Below, piece after piece: positions 43,166 to 55,370 of a stretch of DNA of 64,000 bases. The stretch is from assembly GCA_021234155.1 (NCBI GenBank), contig JAJEKV010000218.1:434001-498000 (forward strand), read 5' to 3'. Below the pieces are notes generated by a model. It was given only the letters and a program-made list of their open reading frames with translations. It was not told the DNA's origin and did not search any database. Source of the DNA: Isoetes taiwanensis. Taxonomy: Eukaryota > Streptophyta > Lycopodiopsida > Isoetales > Isoetaceae. The translations under genes and the position numbers were made by a program. Each line of letters starts with the position of its first letter. The first letter of the stretch is position 1.

Positions 43166-45113
43166 ACTGAGCTCCTGATTTTTTACTGGAAGCCACTGGT
43201 GAAATCCATCTTCCCTAGACAAAAAAGGCAAGTGGGATGTCATCTTTTTCTTTTGGCTCGTACTAAGAAATTCGGGACCTGGATTGCATGCGAGTAATGG
43301 GCATCAAATTTTCAAAATAGTTTTAAGCTTCCCTCCACTATAGTACAAAATTTAAGCAGTGAATCTATGTTTCATTCATCATATCCAATCTTGCAAGAGC
43401 AGATGCTATTTCCTTAGCATATTACAGACCAGTTGCAAGTTACTTCACAACCTCTCATAAAGACACGATAAAAGACTTTTAGGTTTTACAGATTCAAAAG
43501 ATGTTATTCATCATTCAATATAATAACTGTTTGCATAGAGCAAGCAAGATTTAGCATTGATCTTCTATGAAAGACAAGAACATAATGTGGATTTTTATCA
43601 ATAGATTCGTGGATGGAGGTAGTATTTTCAAAATACTCAAGGATTGATCTTCGTTGTGGACAACAATGATCATAATCATGTAGTTGAAGCAAAAGATGAG
43701 TTACATCGAATGCTTAATGAGGCAAGTTTTACCAATTGTTTGAAACTTTTATAGTTTTGTTCATGTATTGTCATAATCAGCCTTGTCTATCCCAAGCAAC
43801 TTTGATTTCAAATATGTAGTTCGGCATCATAACCTTTGCCTTGACCACTTTATTCATAAAATCTAGCTTAAGCAAGTATCATCTGGAATTTCTGGGCATT
43901 TGCAAGCACACATTTTTACTTCTGGAAGTTCAGCAAAACATATTGGGCTCAAGAAACTCTGGTGATAAACTGGTAAGGAATCCGTGGTTCCATTACCTGA
44001 GACAGGTCTCAAAGTTGGTGGCAACAACCTTGCTTCGGGTAAACATGACCGCAGGTCTCATTCTAGCAAAGCTGGATCTAGGCTGGACTGTTCTTATGAT
44101 TGGACTGTTTTGATAACATGCAACCCAATGAAGCAGATGACATTGCATTTGTTGGTGTTCTTATATCACTTGGTCATGCAAGGGGAGGCAGAACCAGTTA
44201 CACCGTGCCTCAGACTCTAAAATCGTTTTTACTGTGCTTCATAGCCTTAAAGGTCTTTGGATCCCACAGCCTTTCTACCAGCATCTCATCATTGTCATAT
44301 TGGGGTGATATGCCACTTTTTAAGATTAGAGACTCTGATTACATGCGTAACTATGCCTTTGACTTCTTATTTTATCACTCTGGAAAATGCGTTGCTTAAA
44401 CATCAAATTTCAGAAAAACGTGCACATCTATAGACACCATTTTGGCACTCGTTCTATGTTGTTTACATGAATCTGAAGATGTTGAACACAGGAATAAATC
44501 AATTTCTCATTACTTTGCAATTATTCAAGTGCATATTTGTAGATCTAGGGCCTTTATATATGCTGATGACCTTTCCCATTGGAAGAGTTCTTGGATGGTT
44601 AAAGATTCGGAATCTGTGCTGCAAGACAATTAGTGGCAGATGGAATAAAATATGTTAACCATTATAGAAAGGGAAGGGGATTTATGCTGCAGCTGCTCTC
44701 CTTAAATTAACGAACTTTTGGATCACACTCAATACAAGCTTGAAGAAAGCAATCATGTAGCCCATTCTCTCCACAAAAAAAACTGCCTCTTTTCTCGGTA
44801 GAATCTTTTGTCGGCAAAGTAGCATCTATTGTAATATATACCTTTGCCAAATTCAGTATTATCTGCAAAATTTTCCCAAGATATTCGTGTCTGCTATATG
44901 ACTGACAGCGGTGCTCATTCCAGGTTTTTAGCTTTATCTGTGGGTCATTAAATTTGGGTCCATTATTCTAAAGCACCTTTCAAATACACTCTCTGAGGAT
45001 GTGATTTAATCTGTACGATAACTTACTAGCATCCATACTGGATGTTTCAAGTTGTTGCCAAAAGACAATTTGGACAATTGGATAGCCAAGCTTAACTTGT
45101 TCATGTTTTTTAT

Positions 45114-45386
45114 TGTTAGAATTAGGCATGACTTTTTCGATTGGAGACATTGGGATTTTACCTCAGGCATTAAAATCTGGCACTTTGCTCCTTCAACAAA
45201 TGATAGCCAGTGGGTATTAGTTTGAAGTGGCCCATGTTTTTCTTAATTTTCTCTTATAGAGTTGTATTCTACTCATCATAATTTAAGAATGTAACTGTTT
45301 TTTGCTCATTCTGCTTACCTTTTTGTGCCTTGGCTTATATCTTGTTCTTGATGAGGTCCCCAAATTCCAACATGGTATTAGAGCCC
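45114..45386 (+). mobile_element. Copia-like LTR with tRNA-Met primer-binding site
   Basis: A 259-bp segment begins TGTTAGAATTAGG and ends CCAAATTCCAACA (TGTT...AACA tips). It is followed at once by TGGTATTAGAGCCC, one change from the TGGTATCAGAGCCC site complementary to plant initiator tRNA-Met in Copia elements. No gag or pol remnant follows and no second LTR is seen, so it is a truncated 5' end of a retrotransposon. Confidence 0.55.
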
Positions 45387-46885
45387 AAGAAGAAGAAAGA
45401 TCCAATCATCATGACCTTCGAAATTAGTGTAGTGCAATAGCATTGGGGATGTCTACCATGTGTGCATAAATGCAGTGCTGTCTAATGGGTGAAAATTATT
45501 CAGGAAAATGATGCAAAGATGGCTCTTATCAGATGCAAAAGCTTTCCAGGACAATCCTTTTGCAGCGGTCTGCACACCATTTTTCACAAGAAATAAAGAT
45601 AACATTTAAAAGCTATCATTTGCCACTTTTTGCCAAGATATAAGGCAAAATGACACCCGATCATTAACTCTCCTTTTTCCCTAGAACTTAAAGTCCTGAT
45701 GCTATGTATTTGCTGAATAATCCATGCTTGAACTAGAAAAAAATCTATTCTGAATCTAAAGGGTAAGCTTTGCTTTGCTTTTTAATTTGTTGTTGAACAG
45801 CTAAGCTAGGGCTTGAATAGGACAATTTTCTCTACTGTTGTGGTACAACATTTAACCTCCAGAAGTTTCTCTTTTCATGATTGCATCATTTGATCTGGCT
45901 GAATACCTCATAGAAATTTCACTATGATCTTCGAAAAATAGCAGTTTGTGTGTTTGGCACAAGCCAGTCTACTGCCACATATCTAAGTTCAATACAGGAG
46001 AAATTCCTACTTATATTATCTGGCAAAAGGACATGAAAGTAAAAAATTTGAGATTCCTGTAACAACACCATGGATATTATTGTTTATGCACATCCAATAG
46101 TATTTGAATTATACCCTTCGTTCCTTATAATACATTTCATCTTGCAGTTATTGTTAATTCTTAGAAGGCATGCCCAGTGTGACTCAAATGTGGATCTGAT
46201 TGTTAAGTTGGTTGCATCACTTATTGTACAGGTACTTATTGGAAGCTTGATACACTTATTGTACCTTTGGAATTCTTTATTTGAGTTAAGTGATGGCCGA
46301 ATTGCCAATGCAAAATTAAATTTAAGAACATTGAAGGTGTTATTTGAAATGCCATGGTGAAATAGCAAAAATAGAAAAGCATTATCATAGATGATAATAA
46401 ATAATAACACCTTACAAAATACTTTGCATGCATAAGCAACATCTGAAGTCGCATATATTTTACTGCATGCATAAGCAACATCTGAAGTCGTATATTTTTT
46501 ACTGCATGCATAAGCAACATCTGAAGTCTTATTTGATTATGTACAAAGCTTACACAAACTAAAGTGGTACAAAAATACTAATGGACTAAATTATTGCCCA
46601 AAGCTACGTGAGAGCAAACAACCCTTGCTATATGAGAGCAAATAACCTTGACATTTTTAATGCTGGGTCAACTCCAATATTATAATTTTTTGCATTTAAA
46701 AGGACATTTAAAATGCACAAGCTTGAAATCATGTCATATCAGCATAAAGTCACCTAGGCCACAAGGTTACATAGGAAATTGTTTCTCCTTATGCCATTAC
46801 GCTTGGTAAGGGCTTGAAGAGTTTGTCGTGGTCTGTAATGATTCGCTTTTATCATTGTGACCATAACATTTACACATGCCCAACT
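45387..46885. other. No gene seen; AT-rich, probable Helitron H3 body
   Basis: Only short, low-complexity open frames. It contains the 38-bp triplicate at 46423-46531. It ends at the Helitron 3' hairpin at 46889. Confidence 0.5.
46423..46531. repeat. Tandem repeat, ~38 bp x3
   Basis: Three consecutive copies of GCATGCATAAGCAACATCTG followed by AAGTCKTATATTTTTTACT, differing at a few bases. Confidence 0.85.
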
Positions 46886-46916
46886 TATGCCCAGCAATGC
46901 TGGGCACCGTTACTAG
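46886..46916 (+). repeat. Helitron 3' end, plus orientation (H3)
   Basis: The perfect hairpin GCCCAGC-AAT-GCTGGGC (46889-46905) is followed by ACCGTTACTAG and T. Compared with H1 (GCCCGGC...GCCGGGC) one pair has changed on both sides of the stem, a compensatory change that supports the stem. The element extends left. Confidence 0.75.
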
Positions 46917-46942
46917 TACTAGTTAGTTGAATTGAAGCGAGC

Positions 46943-49391
46943 TTAAAAAAAATAGTGCATACCAAGTTCTTGGCGCTGCTTGGACAACTCCAACATGGAG
47001 CCTCCAATGGGAACCCCTCCCTCTGGATAACCAATCAAGGTGGATAACATGTGGAACATGCGATCATTCACGTTGCGTTGCAGAATCTGCACCTTCAAAA
47101 TTCGCCATTGCTTTTCTGTCAAGTTTGTGGTGTCGCAATGCGAGTGAGAGAACATCCTAGCACGCTTCTGCCATTTGCCATCCCAATGTCCTCCAAGTAT
47201 CCAGTTGTGGCGCAGATAACTACATGCAATCACTTTTCCGTGAGTTGTATTTTCAGTAACTGTGGTCAACCATACATGGGTTACCTCATAACACTCTCAT
47301 TATCCTTGTAACTCTCCATAAGCTCGTGTAGATGGTCGAGATAGTCCCATTTGCTGGTGCAAGTCATCATGAGAGAAAGGCGAGAGTAGATGTCTTTCTT
47401 TCTTGCTTGACCTGGAACCTGCAAGGGGATAGCGATTAACGACTTCGAGGTGATGCTATATGTACACGTAATGGAGGAATTACCTTCGGTAGCATATACT
47501 TTAGCCACACCCGTTTCGTATGGAACCAACACGCAAGAATCGAACATGCGATCTGCAGACAAGACATTACGCGATATGATATGCATTACATAATAACTCC
47601 CATAAAGGATTCACCTGTGTCTCCCCTAGCCAGCAATGCGGGTTCTCGAGAATGACATCATCTAACGCCGCCGTTTCGTTGATTATCGAGGTCTATCGTA
47701 ATAGCCCTAGGTTTAACGCTGCCCATGCGGGCAAAGATCGCACGCTAGGGGCCACTCCCAATGCCAATCTCTCATGGTGCTCCCGGGGACAATGGTGCAC
47801 ATCATGTAGAAAATGTGCACCGATACCATTGAGATTAGGGACATGCGACATATAGTGGACAACCATACATATTAGTTCTGAACGTGGAATCCATGGTCCA
47901 ACCACCATTTGGACTGTACTTTATAGCTTGTTCCAGCATCCATTTGTCCTGGATGCCAACAATCCAAGGCTGCCTGGTCGGGTCATCATGGTCGGGTGCA
48001 TAGGGTTGGTGGTATATGACCTTTCCTGATCTAACCCAAGCATCCATCCCACTCTCTACGGCATCCCAATCTGGCCCGAGTAATGCTCCTGCAACACAAT
48101 AGGCGTGGTAACCCAAAAAACAAAAAAAACTTATTTCATTCCTTCCATATTGGATAAGTGTACATACCTTTTATACGTAAGTGGTAACCAATGTGCCATA
48201 TGTCCTCATGGGCCACCTTGAAGCGATAAGTGGCTCTCTCCACTGGTGTGGTGGTGCGACACAACTCCTTTCCTCTCTCCAACATATTACTCCACACATC
48301 TTGGAAATCTCTCGTGTCCAACAGCATGTTGGCAGTCACCTCTGCAACAGAGGGATGCAAGGGCCGGGACCACTCGTCATCTTCAGACCACGGGTTGTGT
48401 CCATCATGCCCAACACGAATGTGTATTGTGGCAGAACTATATGTACTCGGATTGCTCGGTATCACTGTGCGAAGATGAAACCCGCATCTTATCTTGAAAC
48501 TCCTTCTTGTCTGTCTTCCCTGACACAGACCACGCCTCCGTGCACTTCCCCCTCGATGACAGATGTAATCAACACATATCATATCATTCATCCAATCCCT
48601 AGTATGGCGTCGAATCAACCTGACCCTGTGATCTATTAATAACTCCTCCACTCGACTTTCCAAGGAGTGATATGGCACTATCTTCTCGTAATTGAATAAC
48701 TCTTGTCTCCTCGTAGGCTTCGTCGGACGGGAACTGCACCCACATACTTCTATGCATTGCCTCACATAATCTTCTGGAATGCCATGAAACTTGGCTCCAA
48801 TCTGCCATACCTTCTTGATGTTATCTAGGGTAGGACATATAGGCAAGTGGCGTAGACCACCTTCGACATGAGCTCTGAAAATGATTTGCTTCCACATCCA
48901 CGATGGTGGGATGTAGAGCCATTTGCCAAAGGGCAAGCGCAAGAGAAGACGAGATTCTGTATGGACTTGCAACTTCTCCTGGAAGCTCGATCACCTCGTT
49001 ATGATTTGTGTATCTCGTGGCTTTTGTGTTTGGCGAACATACCCCGCAGGAAAATTAGGATCTGCTTGAAGGACATCTTGAACAGAGGGATGGACGGAAT
49101 TTTGGACACAATGCACCATCAGATAATATGAAGCTTCGTTAAAAATGTAGCCCTCAGCAGAGGCGATAACAGGAATAGGAGGAAACCGTTGAATGTAACA
49201 TTCCTCTTCCAAGGGATCATACTCCACATTTGGTCTTGCATTGTCTTCATCTTGTAAATCCTCAAAACTTGCAGCATTGTCAATATTTTCAAAAGCAAAA
49301 TCACTTACAGTTTCGTCCGAATCATATAGTGATGAATCGGTAGAAGCATCCTCCTCGCATTCTTCAAATGCGTCAAGCTCCGGATCCATAA
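46943..49391 (-). pseudogene. MULE-like transposase, broken
   Basis: Read right to left. The start is taken at MDPELDAFEECEEDASTDSS (49391), an acidic N-terminus. Then LPFGKWLYIPPSWMWKQIIF...PICPTLDNIKKVWQIGAKFHG (about 48700-48940), RRHTRDWMNDMICVDYIC, then GGWTMDSTFRTNMYGCPLYV (about 47860-47915), where the D of MDST..TN.Y..PLYV is the first acidic catalytic residue of Mutator-like transposases. C-terminal pieces include FSHCDTTNLTEKQWRILKVQ (about 47110-47170), which fits the 'TTN..E..WR.LK' block near the end of such enzymes. Frames break at about 47690, 47600 and 47290, and further stops follow. Helitron H3 ends just left of it. Confidence 0.68.
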
Positions 49392-49394
49392 GGA

Positions 49395-49490
49395 GATGCA
49401 ATGGCGGAGAGCAAAGCGCAAGAAGCGCCCTTAAAATTTTTGAGATGCAATGGCGGAGAGCAAAGCGCAAGAAGAGCCCTTAAATTTTTT
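49395..49490. repeat. Tandem duplication, ~48 bp x2, just upstream of the MULE start
   Basis: GAGATGCAATGGCGGAGAGC followed by AAAGCGCAAGAAG(C/A)GCCCTTAAA occurs twice in a row. Confidence 0.85.
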
Positions 49491-49992
49491 TTGGTGAAAC
49501 GTGGAAACCCTTCCTATTTTCCCCCATTTGTGGAAACCCTTCCTATTTTCCCATGGGTTTGGAAAATAGGAAGGGTTTCCATTTGAATTAAAATTTAAAT
49601 TCTTGAGTGTCGTGCATATTTATGAGCGTGCATGAGCGTGCACCATTAATGGCGGCGTCCGTGTTAGGCGGCGTGCGCCTTAAAAAAAAAATAAAAAAAA
49701 TGGAAACCCTTCCCATTTTCCGAGGAAACCCTTCCGATTTTCAAATTAAAAACCCTTCCAATTTTCCATTAAAATCAGGAAGGGTTTCCATGGAAACCCT
49801 TCCTATTTTCCATGGAAACCCTTCCTATTTTTCAAAGTTCCATGGAAACCCTTCCTATTTTCCAAAGATGGAAAATAGGAAGGGTTTCCATGGAAAATAG
49901 GAAGGGACCCTTCCCGATGGAAACCCTTCCTATTTTCCATGGAAAATTGGAAGGGTTTCCATAGAAAATAGGAAGGTTTCCATGGGAGCCCA
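49490..49992. repeat. Array of GGAAACCCTTCCTATTTTCC in both orientations
   Basis: About fifteen copies of the 20-mer GGAAACCCTTCCTATTTTCC or its complement, often joined by CATGG so that neighbours form hairpins (for example 49533-49581). It lies upstream of the minus-strand MULE transposase start at 49391, where promoter, leader or terminal repeat should be. Units vary at one or two positions (C/T, G/A). Confidence 0.85.
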
Positions 49993-50339
49993 ACCCAAAT
50001 AGGGAGTACTTAGAACCATCGGTTAGAAGAGGTCTGCTTGGCTGACACTCTAACGTTTGAGTCTGCGGCTGCATTAGTGAATTAGAAAAAGAGGGCAAAA
50101 AAAAAAAGGGGCGCACATCTGTCACTACATCTGTAGTCCCAACCTCCTTCCAGCTGTGGCGTGGCATGGTTGCTGGAAAACGATGGTCAGGGAATCTGAT
50201 TTAGGTTGCCTAATCCGTTTGATGTATCTTGCCTAAGTTTTCTGGTTTGTGGATCATGGAATGTAGAGGACACGCTGCCTTGGGGTTTCTCCTCTACAAG
50301 CAAGCCATGGTGGGTAATATAAGCCTTCAAGCTCATGGT

Positions 50340-51740
50340 ACAATGCTGATCTCAGGTATTAAGTGTGACAACTGTACATAGCTTGCAATTTTGGAAGCAT
50401 GCACCATCACAACATCAGGTCTTAGATGTGCATCAGCCTTAGATATAAATATCCATGAACCAATGATTAAAATGATCTGGACTTGAACAATGTTATGAGA
50501 AATGCAATAATTGACATAGTGAAAGCTTGGAAGAGGCATGTATTTTATTCAATGGCTTACCTTACAAGGATCTGATTTCATGAAATATGATCATTTCTGG
50601 CTGTGTCCAACATGATGAAAGAATGCTTGCATTAAAATTTTTCGCTGAGAAGCATTGTGCAGGAAAGATTCCTTAAATAGAGTCACTTCTCAGGCAGTTT
50701 GAAAGTGTATTACAATTAAACCTCTAATGCTAGGCAAGAGTATCCATGATAAGATAATTAAAAATGAGCTTCAGTTGGATATTCAACGAGCTTCAGTTGG
50801 AACTTTGCTTTGAGACTCAGCTTATTGATATGTATACTGAGTGTGAGAGCCTGAAGAAGGCATCTATGTATATTAAGTGTGGGCTCTGATGCTAACAAGC
50901 TATGTCCAGCATGGTGAAATGCAACTTGCCTTAGAATTTTTTGGGAATATGCAGCATGAGAACACAAGACCAAATAAGGTTTCATTTTCTAGTTTACTAA
51001 AAGTTGCAACATACATGACTTATTCCTGGGTAGATGCATACACGAACAGGCCATTCAAAGTGGATGCAAACATGATATTAGTTTCTTGGCTAGCATGCTT
51101 GCCAACATGTTGCAAAATGTGGGAACTTGTAGGAGGTCTGCAAAGATTTCAATAGTCTATAAAGCATAGACGTGGTCTTACCACAATGATCACTGGCTAT
51201 GCTCACTTTGGTGAAGGTACTTTTGCCCTAAATTGCTTAAAGATATGCAGCATGAGGGTAGCATGTTCAAGACATGTGTCAGCACTGGGCTATCAAAGAG
51301 GGAAGGTGAATCCATTAAGTCATAAAAGATGGGCTTCAGCCTCATATTGTTTTGCAGAATCCGTTGATTGATTTGTATAGTACATGTGGGAAATTGGAAG
51401 AGGCATGCAGAGTCTTTGAAGAATTTATCATGTGTCCATCATGATGAAGGAATGCTTGCATTAAAAGTTTTCGCTAAGATGCAACGTGCAGGAAAGATTC
51501 CTTAATAGAATCACTTTTCAGGCATCCTGAAAGTATGTATTAATGCTTAATGCTAGGCAAGAGTATCCATGTTGAGATTATAATAAATGGGCTAGTTGGA
51601 TTAAAAACAAGATTCAGTGGATAAAAAACAAGCCACGGTTGGATACTTTGCTTGAGACTCAGCTTATTGATATGTATACTAAGCGTGAGAGCTTGAGGAC
51701 GACATCTCTGTATACTAAGTATGGGCTCTGATGCTGCTTT
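50340..51740 (+). pseudogene. Pentatricopeptide-repeat (PPR) pseudogene
   Basis: Scattered frames give PPR-type text: LEEACILFNGLPYKDLISWN (about 50530), WALMLTSYVQHGEMQLALEF and MQHENTRPNKVSFSSLLKVA (50877-51008), and ETQLIDMYTECESLKKA (about 50813). The helical 35-residue pattern 'W..ML..Y.Q.G....AL.FF..M......PN...F..LL' is clear. PPR proteins bind organelle RNA in plants. Here stops and shifts occur in every repeat. The block 51393-51735 is a diverged duplicate of 50525-50893. Confidence 0.65.
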
Positions 51741-51965
51741 TCCGATTCAGGTATTTCCACATCCACAATGGTAAATCCAGAATAGCACTTTTAAACCCAA
51801 AAAATGAGGTAGCACGTCTCCTTTAATTTTACCGAACGTTCCATCTTTTTTACGCGTCTTTCTGTCTTTTTTACGCGTCTTTCCGTCTTTTTTAGACTTT
51901 TATTAAGGTTGACCACTGCTTACTTGATACGTGGCAGTTGGATAGCCGTCCTTTACGTTGAGGCA

Positions 51966-52038
51966 AAACCTCTCTGGACTTGATTTCGAAGGGAAACCCT
52001 GCCGACCCGCTCCTCCAGAATCAAGCCCGGAGAGGCTT
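51966..52038. repeat. Inverted repeat, ~18-bp stem
   Basis: AAACCTCTCTGGACTTGATT is partly mirrored by AATCAAGCCCGGAGAGGCTT about 35 bases on, giving a stem with two or three mismatches. Just upstream TTTTTTACGCGTCTTTC is duplicated in tandem (51848-51886). Origin unknown. Confidence 0.5.
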
Positions 52039-52279
52039 TCTCTTATCCTTAAAAAAAAAGTGATAGCAGCAACAAAAAAGAGCCAAAAAGGACGGAATTT
52101 TGAATCGATTTATCTTGGTCATTGGATTTGGTGAGCCATTAAGGAACCCGAATCAAAGTGGGACCCTCCCTTAACAAGTTTGACTTAAACTGGTATTTGA
52201 TTTAGTTCGATGGCTGGGCAAGGAGGGGCGAATATTCCAATAAGATTGTAAGTATTCCATTATTATTAAGAAGTATAGA

Positions 52280-52755
52280 CTCATTGCATCCATTCCTGCG
52301 TCCATTCACACAGATGTTCACCGTCTTTGCATTGAGACGGGTAGATAGATCCGAGAAGCACGAGAGGAGAGGCTATACGAGTGTTGCCAGCTGGGAGTTA
52401 TTGATGACGAATGCCACACTCTTCAACGCTGTCCAGCGTTAAAACCTATTAGGGTGCGTTATGATGGGTTGGTTCTGCCTGACTAGCCACTTCATGTGAT
52501 AATACACACAGCTTCAGTGGGGATACTAGGATCATATCTCCAGGAAGTGATGGATATGCACACCGTATTGGTCCTCCAATACTTCATTGATATGTATCAT
52601 TGTACAGTTTGTCAGCAGACTTATGACTGCTAAGGTTTCTCGCTCGAAAGCCCTTCGGAACGAGGTTTTTTAATCCTAGGCAATAATACATCTATTGCAC
52701 TCTCTCTTTGTTTGGGTCCTGTAGGCCTATCTATGGACGATAAAAACAATTTCAA
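52280..52755 (+). mobile_element. LINE-A copy 2, 5'-truncated
   Basis: The C-terminal knuckle RLYECCQLGVIDDECHTLQR plus CPALKPIRVRYDGL (about 52368-52470) is followed by the LINE-A 3' end (CTCGAAAGCCCTTCGG at 52643, then TGGACGATAAAAA near 52735). This copy has the best-preserved zinc-knuckle frame of the family in the window. 5' truncation is typical of LINE insertion. Confidence 0.8.
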
Positions 52756-53185
52756 ATCTTTTCGTATTCATATTGACTGATTTGAGAAGACTATATCGTT
52801 ATTTAGAGAAGTATCTCGGCAATGATATGGTGGAACATTATCTGTATCATTCTCTTATCATTATGATTCTTGTGGGAATAAGCCTTGCTTATCTTACTTG
52901 CCACTATATTTTCATGTCAAGGGAGCCAACATGACAGGGTCATTACATGCAAAGACAAAATAAATATTAAAGACAAAATAAATATTTTCAATTCAGGCTT
53001 GAAGTACAACCTTCAACCAAGGTTCTCCACCTGAAATTTTAAGTTCTCCTCCATTTATTGATATCATTATGGAAAAGACCATTCATCCACCATAGTGAAA
53101 TTAAATGAGAGGGGTTCTAAATGACTAATTAGCCGACTAGGTTTGTCAGAAATATAAACATCAACAAATAAAGAGCTTCCAATAA

Positions 53186-53523
53186 AAGCACTTCAGTTAC
53201 AAAGGATGGCGCTAGAGACTTTGATAAGAACTCATTGGGGGAAGTTGTGACAGTTTGTAACGATGGAAATTGCTCTACAAAGAAATATCTTTGGGTTGTC
53301 TATGGTGGGAGTGGGTATATGCTAGCATATACCCACTCCCACCATGTAACCTCTCAATTAATTATGTCTTGCTTAAGATATTTTTCGATGTTCTAACCAG
53401 TATTTTGGGCATTTCAACCGAAGGATCAAATATTAAAGGAACAACCCTCCGTGCATTATCATCCTGGTTGAAATGCTTTATTGATAAATTTTGGAAGTGA
53501 TATGTATTGTAACTGAAGCGCTT
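53186..53523. mobile_element. 338-bp nested inverted-repeat element
   Basis: The outer repeats AAGCACTTCAGTTACA (53186-53201) and TGTAACTGAAGCGCTT (53508-53523) differ by one base. An inner pair, GCATTTCAACC (53409-53419) and GGTTGAAATGC (53466-53476), and a 44-bp perfect palindrome (53302-53345) lie within. The size suits a non-autonomous DNA element. No clear target duplication was found. Confidence 0.55.
53302..53345. repeat. 44-bp perfect palindrome
   Basis: It runs from ATGGTGGGAGTGGGTATATG through the centre GCTAGC to the exact complement ending CCCACTCCCACCAT. There is no loop and no mismatch over 44 bases. Confidence 0.95.
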
Positions 53524-55370
53524 AAGAAACCCCGACTAGATTAGAATGTATTTAGTGTACATGCAACAATAATGTTGTGTAGTCGTGATCCTGGTATAAA
53601 CAAACATTGAATTTGTGGAGGTTTAAGGGGTCTATATAGGTGGAAAATCACATCTATGAAGATGACTTTAGGTAATTGTATAAGAGTAGAGCTACTCAGA
53701 ATGATGCCTATCTATATATCCTAGATACTTTGATGCAAATTTCAGAAGGTAAAAGTTATATATTTCTGTTGCATGGGTTTCATAAAGTTGTTTTTGGCAT
53801 CCAACTAAGGTAATTTAGTCATATTTAGATTTGGTTTGATATCTAAATCAGGGGTTTCTGGTTCATAAATCTAAGGGTTTCTTGCCATACGCAGTGTTTC
53901 ATGTAACTTTTGTTTTGGACATCATATCTATTTCTTAAATTTGGCTTTTCCGATATGCCGAAAACTTTTTAGATTTTGTTTTCAGGTTAGTTTTTAAAGG
54001 TCTAGAAGATTTTAGTTGTCGATCAAAAATTGGGTTTGTAGCTTTTTCTATGATTTCCAAATTCTAGATTTTGGGGTTGCCTTATCTATTCCGAGCCTTT
54101 AGCAGATGCCTTTATCCCTTCTTGCAGCTGTCGACGCATGCATATTGGCCAATTGGATTGGCATGCATCTTCTCTACTTCAGCATTTTCTTGCATTCCAA
54201 AATAGATTAGAGATTCGATTTGCTCTCTTCTTAGCTGTGGAGCATAAGTTTTGGCATCCAAAAATTGTCTTTCGCCCTAACTCTAACCTTATAGTATGAT
54301 TTCAGAAGAGGAGTTTTGCCTGCCTTTCCTTTTTTCTTGTTTTGGAGCATGGCTTCTTTGTTCGCAGGAGCAATGGTTTTTGTTCAATCGGTAGAGAAGA
54401 TAAGATTTAGAGCTTCATCTGGGTTGATGTTGGAGCAAAGATTTATGGCCGCTCTTATTGCTACCGAGGTCATTGTTGCATACTTGCTTTGGTGAGCTTA
54501 GATTGGTTGATTGACGATTATTTGAATGCTCTTTTAGCAGGGTTGCCTAACCCCAGGTGCACAATTTCGTGCAATTCTAGCATATACATGTGTACGCCAT
54601 GTGTATACTATGTGTACGCCACATGCAAAATTCTCTTCTTTCAGCATCGCCTCTGGCCTTCAGTGCAAGTAATTGCTTCTGCCATTTTTCCTCTTGCTCT
54701 TCAATTTCGGCAAAGTATCCTTGATAAGCCATTTTTTGGAGCTTTCTCAACACGAATCTGCATTCTAACTTGGACTTTTAAAAGATCTTGGGAGTGCAAG
54801 GACTGGAACTATTGCATGAAATATGGCTTTCATATGTGGTTGTGAGGCTTGCAGGGAAAACTACACAGATAAGCAAACTAACACCTAGTTCATAAATTTC
54901 TTGATTTCGTTTTGGCATCGATTTTAGCCGAACATTTATCTTGACAAAGAATTACTTCAATGGGTATTGAGTTTCGAAAGCTAGCATAATACGTGCCTGA
55001 TTTTGTCAAATTTAGAGCTCAATGTCTTCTTCATGCACTCTCTGGTTGAGCCTTAGGGCAATAACACATCCATAAGTAAAGAAGCAATATTACCCAATAT
55101 TACTTATAGCTATCACCATCTAAATCGACTCCAACTATAACAAGCTCCAAATAAAAGCTTGATTCAAGTAAGGAAGCAATACCACCTCAATGCTACTTCT
55201 AAACCTCAAAGTTTAAGAGAACGTGAAGAGAGAGAACCATGTGCAAGAACCACTATAAATTAGCTAATAGTATACTTTTTGGGGTATCTAATCAATAGCA
55301 AATCTGATCAATATGACCTAATAAGGAAGCTCATCATAAGACCTTTCCAACACTTCAAATTTCACCAAAA

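Larger units (their letters stand above)
37944..45113. other. Long AT-rich stretch with no recognisable gene
   Basis: Probably the bodies of non-autonomous Helitrons (H2 from the left, H3 from the right) plus old insertions. It contains two tandem duplications (about 40990-41365 and 42945-43165), a (CTTC)n run at 42008-42027 and a minus-strand open stretch at 42071-42424 (LQELLKNLEDYFNEITNTFA...) that I do not recognise. A stretch near 44060-44180 reads SYDWTVFDNMQPNEADDIAF across a frame change and might be a captured exon, without family assignment. No RNA gene is seen. Confidence 0.5.
52756..55370. other. No gene recognised; contains one palindromic element
   Basis: AT-rich sequence with only short open frames, the longest 54489-54845 (MVSLDWLIDDYLNALLAGLP...), which I do not recognise. 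The inverted-repeat element at 53186-53523 is the only structure I can support. Confidence 0.5.
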
